Source of the DNA: Phoronis ovalis | Taxonomy: Eukaryota; Phoronida; Phoronidae | Assembly (NCBI GenBank): GCA_028565635.1 | Contig: JAOXYB010026246.1 | Coordinates: 1 to 13,399, forward strand | Length of the DNA stretch: 13,399 bases | Direction: 5' to 3' | Shown: in pieces, positions 1 to 8,619 of the stretch | Layout of the letters: each line of letters starts with the position of its first letter | How positions within the stretch are numbered: position 1 is the first letter of the stretch | Notes under the pieces: generated by a model | Seen by the model: only the letters and a program-made list of their open reading frames with translations | Databases searched by the model: none | Told to the model about the DNA's origin: nothing | Program-made: the position numbers and the translations under genes

Positions 1-210
1 GCCAGCTAAAAATGCAGGGAAACTCTATTTGCCAGCTGAATTTTGCAAAAAAAGGTTGCTGTTTTATTAGGTTTCGTCCTTAAATGAATCATTTAGTGGT
101 GTTAATGTGGAGAATCAGATCTGTTCCCCATTACTAGCTGGATGAACTCTTTAAGGTTTGCCAGCCAGCCAGATTCGTATGGGGAACAGATATTATGGGG
201 AACAGACTCG
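1..210. repeat. Short inverted and direct repeat cluster
   Basis: A 13-base motif at 119-131 (ATCTGTTCCCCAT) is repeated exactly in inverted orientation at 179-191. Twelve bases of it recur again at 195-206 in the same direction as the second copy. A second short motif, GCCAGCT, appears at 1 and 31 with similar following bases. No reading frame is present. The arrangement could be the edge of a small non-autonomous transposon cut by the window start, but no target-site duplication could be identified. Confidence 0.5.
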
Positions 211-987
211 GTGGGTGCTTCCGATAACGTATCAACCTGCTGTATAAATAGCGATTTCTGAGAACTGCTACTTGCTGTTTCAACTGTTTTTCACATTTGA
301 GGAAGGAACTAACAGTATTAGATGATCATTAATTCCTAGCTGACCAGTAAACAATACAATGCCGTATGTCTGAAAACCAATATTCCTTTGAGCAACACAT
401 GTTACATGTAACCACTTTGGATGACAGAACCCTGGTCAACATCTTAAAATAAGTAAAAATAATTTCTAAAAAGATTCATCTTAAGCTCCATTATGTCCAT
501 TATGTTAAGCTCCATCTATAGTCTGCTACACAAGCAATCTCCCCATCTATATACTCTGGCTTTTTAGCGACCACCATATTCCGTATTCCATGAAAATATA
601 TGAACAACAAACGGCCTACTTTCCTGGACTTATCAGCGCTTGTATCAATTTCTTCTGAAAGTCTGCACAAAGATTTGGGAGACAGCTTTGAGTGCGCTTG
701 TTCAGCTTGATTAGTAGAGGGTGGTGTAATCTGATTGGTAGAGAGACTTCAAGGGGAATATAACGAAGTAAATAATGGATTTATACCACGGCCTGATCAG
801 AATGTCAATTGAAGGTCCCGGACAGTGTACAGAGTCAACGAGACAACTTTGTCCTAGGGCATTAAATTTCATATTTAAGGGTCCATTTTGCTCAGTGTGG
901 AAGTTAGAAATAAAATTTATTATATTATATTGTATTGTAGGTAAATTTGTGGGGAAAAAACTGCTCAGAACACTTGTACTGCTACAA
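211..987. other. Non-coding stretch, nothing recognised
   Basis: No convincing gene, RNA or regulatory element was seen. Long open frames that start near 711-775 on either strand run into the foldback repeat downstream. They show no protein family resemblance and are treated as chance or repeat-derived. Confidence 0.5.
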
Positions 988-1805
988 GGCTTAGCTTGGA
1001 AATCCCCGGGGATGGCACTTGGGTCAAAGGGTGAGTCCACATGCTCGAACGAAACATCGTGTGAAAAGAAATATTTTTTAAACCAGGCAAGTAACGTGCG
1101 TTCCCGGGGATTGACAGTCAGAATAGCTGGGCACGCATGTTCGTTACAAAAAAACGGGCGAAAAGGTATGTTTTTCAGCATTCAGACCGGGCACCCAGTA
1201 CGCCCTGAAAAGGGTATAAAAATCTTACAAAAACGAAAATAGTCCCAAAAATAAGAAAAGGGTCCTTTTTTTTGGTTGTCAATTTTTCTTGTTAAGTTCT
1301 AAAGACCAAAAAAGGGTATGAGCTTTTGAGCTCATAGATTCCAATAAGGGTAGGAATTTTGAGCTCCTAGGTCCCACAAAGGGACCTTCATAACAAACAT
1401 GGGTACCCAGTTATTCTGACTGTCATCCCCCGGGCGTGCGTTCCGTGTTAAGGGTATATTTGGCTAAATATTGGCAAATAGGGTGTTTACAAGGAATGCA
1501 GATATGCAGGAATGCCAAGGGTTTTTACCACTGATACAGATGCATGTATACGGATGCTTTTTTTTCACCACGCGAAAAATCAGTATGGCTTAACCCGCAC
1601 GGCAACATGTTTATTTATATGATGATTTTTAGTGAATGAGGTATGTCAAAGAGTCACTTGTTAAACCTGCAAGTTTTTCAAAGGGGTGCCTTTTTAGCAG
1701 GCTATATACGCGTTTAGGGGCTTCTTTAAATCCATATGTTCGCGCATGTGGACCCACCTTTACACAGTCACAAGTGACCACCCGGGTGGAAATCCTAAAT
1801 GAGCC
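988..1805. repeat. Foldback-like repeat with nested inverted arms
   Basis: Two nested inverted pairs are visible. The inner arms are 1096-1146 and 1391-1440, which share the core GACAGTCAGAATA and a CCCGGGG block over about 45 bases with few mismatches. The outer arms are 988-1050 (reversed) and 1738-1805, sharing a GTTCG-n-GCATGTGGA core and a following AAGTG...CCC block at roughly 70% identity. The interior holds two small hairpins: ATGAGCT/AGCTCAT at 1318-1335 and GGTCCC/GGGACC at 1370-1386. Open frames of 155-156 codons (775-1242 on +, 711-1181 on -) and 87 codons (1636-1899) overlap the arms, but their similarity follows the repeat at DNA level. I infer a mobile or foldback element of unknown family, degraded, with no visible transposase. 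Confidence 0.55.
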
Positions 1806-1899
1806 TAAATATTTGGAAAAAGCATATATACTAGTACTAAAGTGGCGACAACTTGAAGAAGATAGCGACCAATTTTTTATTCATAATTTCATTTATTAA

Positions 1900-2861
1900 G
1901 CACTTATGTTTTATTCGGTATATATATTAAAAGTAATACAATTCTTGAGTCTTATAACATGACAGACTGTCTCGGCCATCGAAAGCAGTGTTTCCCTCGC
2001 ATTCAACTCGGGAAACATTGATTTCTTGCTGGGGGACAATTCCTCATGACGTACATAAAGTGAGAACCAGAATTACATTCAAATTCAGAACCAGACCTAG
2101 ATCCGAAAAAGAGTAAACATTTAAAATGCCCTTAATGGCAGGTATTTGATAAAAAAAACAACACAACTCTCACGATTTTTTTTGGTTTACTGCTTTTTCC
2201 TGAGGTTAAGGTTTCCAAACGATTTTTCTGAATATATTCACGGATTTTTTGCAGAAAAACAAATATGCAAATGACAGTAGTTATAAAAGTTTTTCATACA
2301 TGTATGTACCTGGAATACTCACAAAAAAAGCTGGAAAATGTTGCTAAGCAACTAAATTTCCTCCAATAACAATCGAAATATGAGGCCGCATTGTTCGGAC
2401 TTAGTTTAGTTTGAATCTGGTTCTGGGGATACAAAAAGTTATACACCTTTAAAAGCTCAAAAAGTCGGTGATGTTAACAGATTCCGCGAAAAATTATCCA
2501 AGATAACGCCAACTACGTCAAATACACCAACTTTATATTTTGAATCTTTTGAATAACCAACCGCACGCCAATTTTACGTTGGATTTCCCTGGTCCGTCTC
2601 TCAGGTGATACTTGCCTTGCTTTTGGAAAGTAGTACCTTTTTCAAAGCTTTTTTCTATCTGATCTTGTCAGGTTCTTCTTTAAAATCTTGAACTTCTGTA
2701 ATATGAAAATATGTATAATTTACATCATAACCAAAAAGAAGAATTTGAGCACTAAATAAAGTATAAATAATGAATAAAAATATCTGTTTACAAGAGCCTG
2801 CACCAGTACTCTCTGCAATATACTATTTGCATGCACTTGGTGGAGCCACCAGTCTCAGACG
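1900..2861. other. AT-rich non-coding stretch
   Basis: No supported gene. A weak inverted pair is present: AGAACCAGA at 2063-2071 against its complement at 2416-2424, with similar TTCAA-type flanks. This could be a decayed small repeat element. Otherwise nothing stands out. Confidence 0.45.
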
Positions 2862-3978
2862 CAAACGATCCCAGCATGTCGCATTCTGTGAATGAACAAT
2901 GACGTAGTTCTGCGTGCGCTCACGCGATTCATTCACAAAACACATCCTTCGCATGTTGAGCCAAAACCAAAAAAAAGCTTATGTACATTGATTTAAGAAA
3001 TATCTTCCTTTTTATGAACAAAACAATACATAAACAACTATTAATTAATATTTTTTTTATTTGTTAAATTTTTACCGGTTAAAGCCTTTCTAAAGTCTAA
3101 AGGATGCCGGTATTGAAAGGTCTGATGTAGCGCCCTCAAGAGAATGCAAATAGTCTATTGTTGTCGGTTACTTGTGGGACACGAAACTGCAAGGAGTTCG
3201 AGTACTAGTATTTACATTTATTTTAAATAAAAATTTGAAACTTCATGAATTAAATACAAGTTACTCCCAAGTAAGTAATTAAGTAAGAAAATAAATAATT
3301 AAAATAAATAAATAAATAAAATATATAAACAAAAATAAAGACAAATAAAATGAAGTAATAACGCACTAATACAGTAAGCTATACCAGGATTAGAACCTTC
3401 GCCCTAAATTAATTGTGGATGTAATTAATACGAGCTCAATATTTGCTTATCTGTTACCTGCTGTTACTCCTAAACTATGGGGGATTGTTGCAAATCGGTC
3501 GACAATTTTAGTGTATTTATTACTGAGACATATATGTGATTGTCCTAGGAATCTAGATTCACTCTCCTAGGACACTGACAGCGGGTCCCAGGACTCTCAG
3601 TACTGAAAACATGAATCCGCCCATTATAAAGTGCCCGGTACGCATATTTTCAAAGTGGACGCTAGGTTTCAGATACTGGGCATCCTACGGTCCTAGTATC
3701 TGAAACTTAGTGTCCTAGGACGCTAGAAACGTTGGGAGTCTTATTTTCTTTACACCGGCATCCTATAACTTTGTTTTTTTTAAATTTGACTTTAGAAAAC
3801 CTTTAACAGGTGAAAACTTAACAAAATAAAATAATAAGTAGTTGTTGATATATTGATATGCTCACAAAAGGTTGACCCAGCATGCGTAGGATGCATTTTG
3901 TGAATGAATCGCGTGAGCGCACGCAGAACTACGTCACTATTTATTCACAGAATGCGACATGCTAGGCATGATTGTTTG
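2862..3978. mobile_element. Non-autonomous DNA transposon-like element with long terminal inverted repeats
   Basis: The arms 2873-2964 and 3872-3963 are inverted copies of each other with about 9 differences in 92 bases by hand alignment. A weaker extension (CAAAC-n-ATC, with a small gap) reaches 2862 and 3978. The interior of about 900 bases is AT-rich, includes a run of AAAT units around 3290-3350, and has no long open frame, so the element is probably non-autonomous. No clear target-site duplication was found at the ends, so the superfamily cannot be assigned. High arm identity suggests fairly recent activity or conversion between the arms. Confidence 0.7.
3541..3720. repeat. Cluster of GTCCTAGGAC-type palindromes inside the transposon-like element
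   Basis: TGTCCTAGGA at 3541-3550 is complemented by TCCTAGGACA at 3565-3574 and repeated directly at 3711-3720. A variant, GTCCCAGGAC, lies at 3585-3594. Between them, GTTTCAGATACT at 3666-3677 pairs perfectly with 3695-3706, making a hairpin with a 17-base loop. The whole stretch is markedly less AT-rich than the DNA around it. It may be a nested element or a protein-binding array; the function is unknown. Confidence 0.55.
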
Positions 3979-5450
3979 GGACCCAATTTTATGAAATTTC
4001 AACATCCTGTTTCTAAACTCTGTGTCCAACGAAATTGGTCCGTGTCACTCGTAAATTGTCCGTGATAGATGATTAAAGGTCCTTAACCGATGGATGTCAC
4101 GCAGCGTGACATTATTCTCTCATAGTGCGTTTAAGCACAAGTAACAGTTGGGCATGGATGCAAAAATCTGTCTTGTAGAAACCTAGGCAAGACCCAATAG
4201 AAAGCAAAATAAAATATACAACTTAAACCTAATATATATTTGGCAACATCGCTACAATTATAAAGCTTAACATAAAGTAATTATTCAGAGTAATTACTCT
4301 AAAAGCCTCTTAAAAAGCCTGCACTGATCAAGAATGGTTTTCAGTAGCGACAATAGGTGTCGCAATTGGGCGAAATTTCAACCAACTGTATGTATGACAT
4401 AATCCAAGATTATTGTCACAATGACACTCCGGAACTTATAATTTGTGCATCTGAATGAGTTAAGAGAATACATCCTGCGCCATTTATATTATGCGTATTG
4501 ACGGTATTTTCAGTTGTTTACCTGTTATGGTAACAGTTTAAACCAACATAAAATAAATAACGTTCTTATACTTAAAATAACATTATTCAATGGTTACAAC
4601 CTGTGTTATTGTGAATAGTCATATATAATATACGCTAAATCAATATGATGTACTCTCATTATATGTTAATCTTTCATATCTGACCCATGACCCCGGGGTT
4701 TTTTCATGGGCTGAACAACTTTATTATACCAATCCTTATTATCATTGCATAGTGCGACACGAACAAAGCAACAAAAAAGAGAATAATATGCAGTACATTA
4801 TCACTATACTATTCGCATTGAATCGATAACACTATATCGTTCGGTTAAAAATAAAGCAATAAAGTAAGTTTTCTAGTTATTCCGAAACGGTAAATTATCT
4901 GGTAATAGACAATAAAATGGGTGAATATTTATATAAATTGTAGGCATAAAACTGTAGAAAAGGTCAACCGTGTACTATGTTTAACACGTATTTAGAACAC
5001 ATATCTATATATAGATATATGATTTTATATCTGAGCATAAATAAATCAATCAGTAATTCTCTTAGTAATAACCATTTATATTTATGTAGAGAATTTGAGT
5101 TTTAAGTTTACTTGGAGATTTTTAAAGTATAGTGGCGAAAGTAGGTGTCGCAACTTTTATTTCCCCAGTTTAAGAATAACTGGTTCGATGTATAGAATTC
5201 ATTTTAAGCTGGGACTAATATATATAACTAAGACTTAGTTATATTTTCTAACCGCAAACTCATGTGAATTATATTGGTTTTCCATTTGAGCAGCTTATAA
5301 CAAAGGGATTCCATACATAACATAACATTTTATCAATTATTATAGTCAATAAAGGCCATTGTATGTGCTTTATGCAAGGCTAATCTAATTAAAACATGAA
5401 AAATTGTATGTGTAATAAAAAGTTACCGAGTTACACGTCAGCACTGAGAT
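3979..5450. other. AT-rich non-coding stretch with many small perfect palindromes
   Basis: No gene is supported. Perfect palindromes or near-palindromes include ATGTCACGC-A-GCGTGACAT at 4094-4112, AGAGTAATTACTCT at 4287-4300, an 18-base ATATCTATA/TATAGATAT palindrome at 5001-5018 and ATATAACTAAG-A-CTTAGTTATAT arms at 5222-5244. A 19-base motif GCGACAATAGGTGTCGCAA at 4347-4365 recurs with two changes at 5135-5153. Some palindromes are expected by chance in AT-rich DNA, but the GC-containing ones at 4094 and 4347 are less so. Confidence 0.4.
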
Positions 5451-5459
5451 TGGCTATTA

Positions 5460-5518
5460 GGGGAATCCCCTATATTGTATGATGACGTCACTACATAATT
5501 TTGCAATTCGGTATATAC
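5460..5518 (+). promoter_or_regulatory. Candidate promoter of gene A: kB site, CRE and TATA-like box
   Basis: GGGGAATCCCC at 5460-5470 fits the NF-kB/Rel consensus GGGRNWYYCC exactly and is the complement of the classical symmetric kB site GGGGATTCCCC. Twelve bases further on is a perfect CRE/ATF palindrome, TGACGTCA, at 5483-5490. A TATATA sequence follows at 5512-5517. The order and spacing resemble a compact inducible promoter. Gene A's start codon is about 460 bases downstream, which would require a 5' leader or a 5'-UTR intron; a plausible acceptor ends at 5908. Motif presence is seen; promoter function is inferred. Confidence 0.45.
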
Positions 5519-5709
5519 AGTGTACCGCTACACAAATACACCCAATGTCTACTTTTTTTATAAATTAACATAAATAAATACATAATAATCAAATCGATTT
5601 TCTTGTTCTTAAGCATTTTCCTAATTTGTAACTGATATGAACACTCTAATAATAATAACAATAAAGCAGGATATTTTCCGATCAACATGTACTGCAAAGT
5701 TTGCCGTCA

Positions 5710-5896
5710 GGGTATTTCCAAAATTGTCATATATACGAATATCGAATCATAAAACTTACCAGGAGAAAATTTGATGCAATGGGAAATTCTGATTACTCTC
5801 TGGCAATTCTCACGCGCTGTAATTTCCCAAAAATTCCCGCAACAAAATTGGAAAAAGCATTAATTATAAATATACTACATATGTCTGGGAAATTTT
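5710..5896. promoter_or_regulatory. Cluster of near-consensus kB-like motifs upstream of gene A
   Basis: Five GGGAAWTT-like motifs fall within 190 bases: GGGTATTTCC at 5710-5719, GGGAAATTCT at 5781-5790, two on the minus strand ending at 5828 and 5838 (read on + as AATTTCCC and AAATTCCC), and GGGAAATTTT at 5887-5896. None is a perfect ten-base consensus match. An open frame of 72 codons across 5701-5919 is taken as incidental. Confidence 0.35.
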
Positions 5897-5908
5897 CTCT
5901 TGTGTCAG

Positions 5909-6322
5909 AAGAATATTAAGTTAGAAACATAATTTCACTGTACGAAACCATAAGTGGTTGTACGTATATGCAAAATCATGTCTGTCGTTAAAAAAGCACC
6001 TCGTCCTGACAGTGAAGATGATGATCTCAATGAGAATGCATATGACGAAGTTCATCAAGCGCCGTCAGCCACAGATAGCACCCAATGCTGCTACTGGAAG
6101 AGAGAAGGTCCGGTGACGGATAAAACTGGAAAGAAAGTTTGGACTTTGCAAAGAAAATGTCAGTGTGGAGACAACTTTCTAAGGAAAGGCACTGAAAATC
6201 ATTCTTCGCCTGAGTGTGAATACATAAAGCAAGAAAACGGTGGAAAAGTGCACTTGATCCGTAAATGTAAATGCACTGCAAAACCCTAGACATCCGCCTA
6301 AACATTGTCAGCTTGTAAACAG
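5909..6322 (+). other. Inferred coding exon of gene A
   Basis: A pyrimidine-rich acceptor ending in TTGTGTCAG at 5908 precedes the start codon by 69 bases. A donor of form CAG|GTTAGT begins its intron at 6323, 33 bases after the stop. These bounds would give a single exon holding the whole coding region. The 3' boundary is better supported, because the other copies have an equivalent donor; the 5' boundary is seen only in this copy. Confidence 0.45.
5978..6289 (+). CDS. Gene A: small Cys/His-rich protein, tandem family, function unknown
   Basis: This 103-residue protein is not one I recognise. Residues 1-36 are acidic and probably disordered, beginning with a KAPRPD segment also found in gene D. 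The core starts at C37-C38-Y-W40 and G44-P45. It continues with VWTLxRxC (residues 54-61), C61-x-C63-G64, H75-x4-C80 and L93-I-R-x-C97-x-C99. These match the invariant positions of copies B and D. The loop between GP and VWTL is 8 residues, against 24 in B and D. There is no signal peptide or membrane helix. Paired Cys with one His suggests metal binding in the cytoplasm or nucleus, but this is inference. I start at the ATG with A at -3 because it aligns with gene D's start; in-frame GTG codons upstream are unlikely in an animal. An out-of-frame ATG at 5968 overlaps the start. Confidence 0.8.
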   Translation: MSVVKKAPRPDSEDDDLNENAYDEVHQAPSATDSTQCCYWKREGPVTDKTGKKVWTLQRKCQCGDNFLRKGTENHSSPECEYIKQENGGKVHLIRKCKCTAKP

Positions 6323-6581
6323 GTTAGTTTGATTTTGATTATATTTTCACTTCATTCCCAAACTTAAAAATTCTTACTGACTTTACATGTTTGTATACCA
6401 AAAACAGGGGACAGAAACGACCAGGAAATCGCTAAATAGTCAGATTGTTTTTTACTTTTCGCACAACATATTTTGTTGCAATCTAGTTGATCGTACATGG
6501 CTGTGCAATAATATGATTTAAATTTATTTTGTATAGGTATGTATTAAGTAATTTGTAATTCCTTACTTTCTTTCTTTCAAG
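6323..6581 (+). other. Inferred 3'-UTR intron of gene A and terminal exon signals
   Basis: The donor CAG|GTTAGT at 6323 and the acceptor ending CTTTCTTTCAAG at 6581 define a 259-base intron that lies wholly after the stop codon. The terminal exon would run from 6582 to a polyadenylation signal AATAAA at 6726-6731. Splice strength is judged by eye only. Confidence 0.5.
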
Positions 6582-6749
6582 AGAGGATGTTGGTAACCAT
6601 GAATCTAGTTCGATAACATATGTAGTGGACGCTTAGAGTATCGCTTTGTGATCATTAAACCGCATCTAAGAAAGTATGGTTGAAAGCGCAACAAGTGTAG
6701 ATGATCAATCCAAAGACAAAGATAGAATAAACTTTTATAGAATTGTTTT

Positions 6750-7499
6750 TTAATAATCTGTGATAATGCCTGCGAAATCTATAAACAAGTTTTGGATGTG
6801 TAACTGTATCAAAGATTTATAATACGTGTTTGTATATACAGGACTTTATTTCAATACGAGGCATAATAATTTAATCTCAATTTCTATAAGTTCTTTTTAT
6901 CGATTGTTATATGTAAAAAAGCTTAAAATGTATAGTTAGAAATAAAGCTGGTAGCTAATGCAATGATACTTCTTCTGTTTGTTACATAAGGTAACCATCC
7001 ATCCATCACAAAAATTTACCCTCATAGAAATGTTGTCAAAGTGGGCTTGCTTATTTTTACAACACTTCTTAAACAGTACTATTGTTTCTCGAGAGTTTGT
7101 GAGCATGGGTTTGTGAGTACGATATATGTAGCCAGTACAATAGCAAAAAGTTTGAAATACCAACCCAGTTTAATTATAAAAAGTTGTAGACCTGTACTTT
7201 AAAGTACTGCATCCTTACATTAAAAATACAAAATGCAAAGCAATGTGTATAATAACAATCAATATTGACGATACTGCTTTCATGCAGTATATTGGAATTG
7301 GAATATTTCTACCGACGTGTAGTCAGAAAAAAACCCTGTTTCATCATAAAAGTTTTATTTAGGAAAATGATTTTTCTAAGATAAAGACAGGGAAAGAATA
7401 TTTTACATTCTGACTCATGGTTTTCATTAAAAGTTAAGCATTAAAATCGGCGGAGACGAAAATTTTTCTGTATTATGCAAATAACATCCACAAGTTAAC
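6750..7499. other. Spacer between genes A and B
   Basis: Nothing coding is supported. A TATAATAA sequence at 7248-7255 is a possible but weak core-promoter element for gene B; similar sequences are common in AT-rich DNA. No perfect kB or CRE motif was found here, unlike upstream of A and D. An ATG at 7475 opens a seven-codon frame that ends one base before gene B's start. Confidence 0.35.
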
Positions 7500-7895
7500 A
7501 TGTTTGGTAATGTCAAGTCCCATCCTCCAAGAGATGACAGCTGTAGTTCGTCATCTGAAGGCAGTACAGATTTTCCAGAATATACTTACGAAGTAGCTGT
7601 AGAAGAGCACGCCAGCAGGTATGGTAAAAAATGCCTGTGGAAACAAACAGGACCGATGCAAATGCCATTCCGCGTTACACGTGTTAGCCGACGTAGAAAA
7701 GAATATACAGACATTGTATATGAAGATGTGTGGACCTTAACAAGAATTTGTGAATGCGGAACATTTCATGAAAAAGAAAAAGAAAAACATTACCACCAGT
7801 CGTGCAAATATCTATTTGCTAAGAAATACGGTGGAAGTGTGTATTTGATCCGAAGATGTAGATGTCAGGTACCTGACGGCCAACCTGATAATTAA
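7500..7895 (+). CDS. Gene B: small Cys/His-rich protein, tandem family, function unknown
   Basis: This 131-residue protein has the same core as gene A: C45-L-W47, G51-P52, VWTLTRIC (77-84), C84-x-C86-G87, H97-x4-C102 and L116-I-R-R-C120-x-C122, ending PDG and a short tail. The N-terminal 36 residues are acidic and serine-rich (a run around 14-22) and do not match the KAPRPD start of A and D. The 24-residue loop after GP is strongly basic around residues 58-67, and the stretch before H97 is Lys/Glu-rich. No secretion signal is visible. The ATG has A at -3. The family is unrecognised; an intracellular zinc-binding role is possible but unproven. Confidence 0.8.
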   Translation: MFGNVKSHPPRDDSCSSSSEGSTDFPEYTYEVAVEEHASRYGKKCLWKQTGPMQMPFRVTRVSRRRKEYTDIVYEDVWTLTRICECGTFHEKEKEKHYHQSCKYLFAKKYGGSVYLIRRCRCQVPDGQPDN

Positions 7896-7898
7896 ATG

Positions 7899-8054
7899 GT
7901 ACGTGAAGTAAACGTTGTCACATTATTTAAATTATAATATTAAATATGCGATACTTTTTATTAGTTGATTTTTTTTTTTGATCATAAAATATAGTTTAAT
8001 TTTAATATTCGACAAGCCATCAGAGGAATATATTCTTTTTTTTTCTTTTTATAG
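7899..8054 (+). other. Inferred 3'-UTR intron of gene B
   Basis: A donor G|GTACGT lies three bases after gene B's TAA. A very strong acceptor, a long T-rich tract ending TTTTTATAG, closes at 8054, giving a 156-base intron. No canonical AATAAA was found between 8055 and the next family copy, so the 3' end of this transcript is unresolved. Confidence 0.5.
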
Positions 8055-8362
8055 GAAATAATAGACGTTACATATTTAGAAACAAACACCAATATATAGC
8101 GTTACTCAAAAATAATTACTGGTCATCGGCGTTCACAAAGTTGACTGACTTTATTAAGCATTGATTTTCTTGTTCTGACAATAGGTCAGGTTCTGTTTAT
8201 ATTTAGAACAGACACTTTCAGAATTTAGCAAATTTATGTGTATCCTTCAACAGTAAAAAAAGAGACATTTTCAGAAAGAACAGATGTAAAAAATCTTCCA
8301 TAATTTAACGAATTCTTACTCTGTCTATTCTGTTGGTTATTGTACGTGCTTTTAGAGAAAAC

Positions 8363-8619
8363 CACACTTGCGAAATGTGTAAGCTAGCAAAACAAACCAG
8401 ACGAAAATACCAATTTACAGAATATTTTAGTGGATGTTTTTTGAATCACAAAGTGCGCATATATTATGTGAAAGAAATGCCTTATGTTATGATGGTTATA
8501 CGGGGATTCATTACTCTAAACCTTGCGAATATTTTCAAAAAAAACACAAAGGCTGCAGCTATATGATTTGCAAGTGTAAGTGTTCGACACCGGATGGAGA
8601 ATATGTCGAGCAAATGTAA
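8363..8619 (+). pseudogene. Copy C: frameshifted member of the Cys/His-rich family
   Basis: The C-terminal half is clearly related: an ATG-opened frame from 8434 to the TAA at 8617-8619 contains H-Y-S-x2-C-E-Y and M-I-C-K-C-K-C, followed by a TPDG tail like genes B and D. The N-terminal half, with a C-x2-C-K-L-A-K-Q-T segment comparable to gene B's C-L-W-K-Q-T, lies in a different frame from about 8363. The frames cross between roughly 8434 and 8470. The tryptophan of WTL and the CxCG motif are lost; the Cys pair is replaced by C-x5-C. No start codon equivalent to A, B or D is present, so I call a pseudogene. A short product from 8434 or a novel splice form is possible but less likely. Confidence 0.65.

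Noticed and set aside
998-1007. Perfect kB match on the minus strand inside the foldback repeat
   Set aside because: Not near any supported gene. It shows that single kB matches occur by chance or in repeats, which limits the weight of the other sites.
711-1242. Overlapping open frames of about 155 codons on both strands
   Set aside because: They overlap each other, cover inverted-repeat arms, show no recognisable domain, and include low-complexity AT-rich segments. Repeat-derived or chance.
1636-1899. Open frame of 87 codons on the + strand
   Set aside because: It resembles the minus-strand frame near 990-1060 only because both lie in inverted copies of the same repeat; no protein family match is visible.
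3143-3150. Octamer-like ATGCAAAT and a nearby GCGCCCTC motif
   Set aside because: Isolated short motifs inside a transposon-like element with no gene close by.
5701-5919. Open frame of 72 codons upstream of gene A
   Set aside because: It lacks an ATG at its start, has no domain, and coincides with the kB-like cluster and an acceptor-like sequence.
5954-5977. GTG-initiated extension of gene A, and a TTG-initiated one of gene D at 9069
   Set aside because: Non-ATG starts are not expected here, and the ATG starts align the two proteins at KAPRPD.
6027-6305. Minus-strand open frame opposite gene A
   Set aside because: Antisense shadow of the coding exon; the family motif conservation is on the + strand.
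6936-7163. Minus-strand open frame of 75 codons in the A-B spacer
   Set aside because: AT-rich, no domain, no splice or promoter context.
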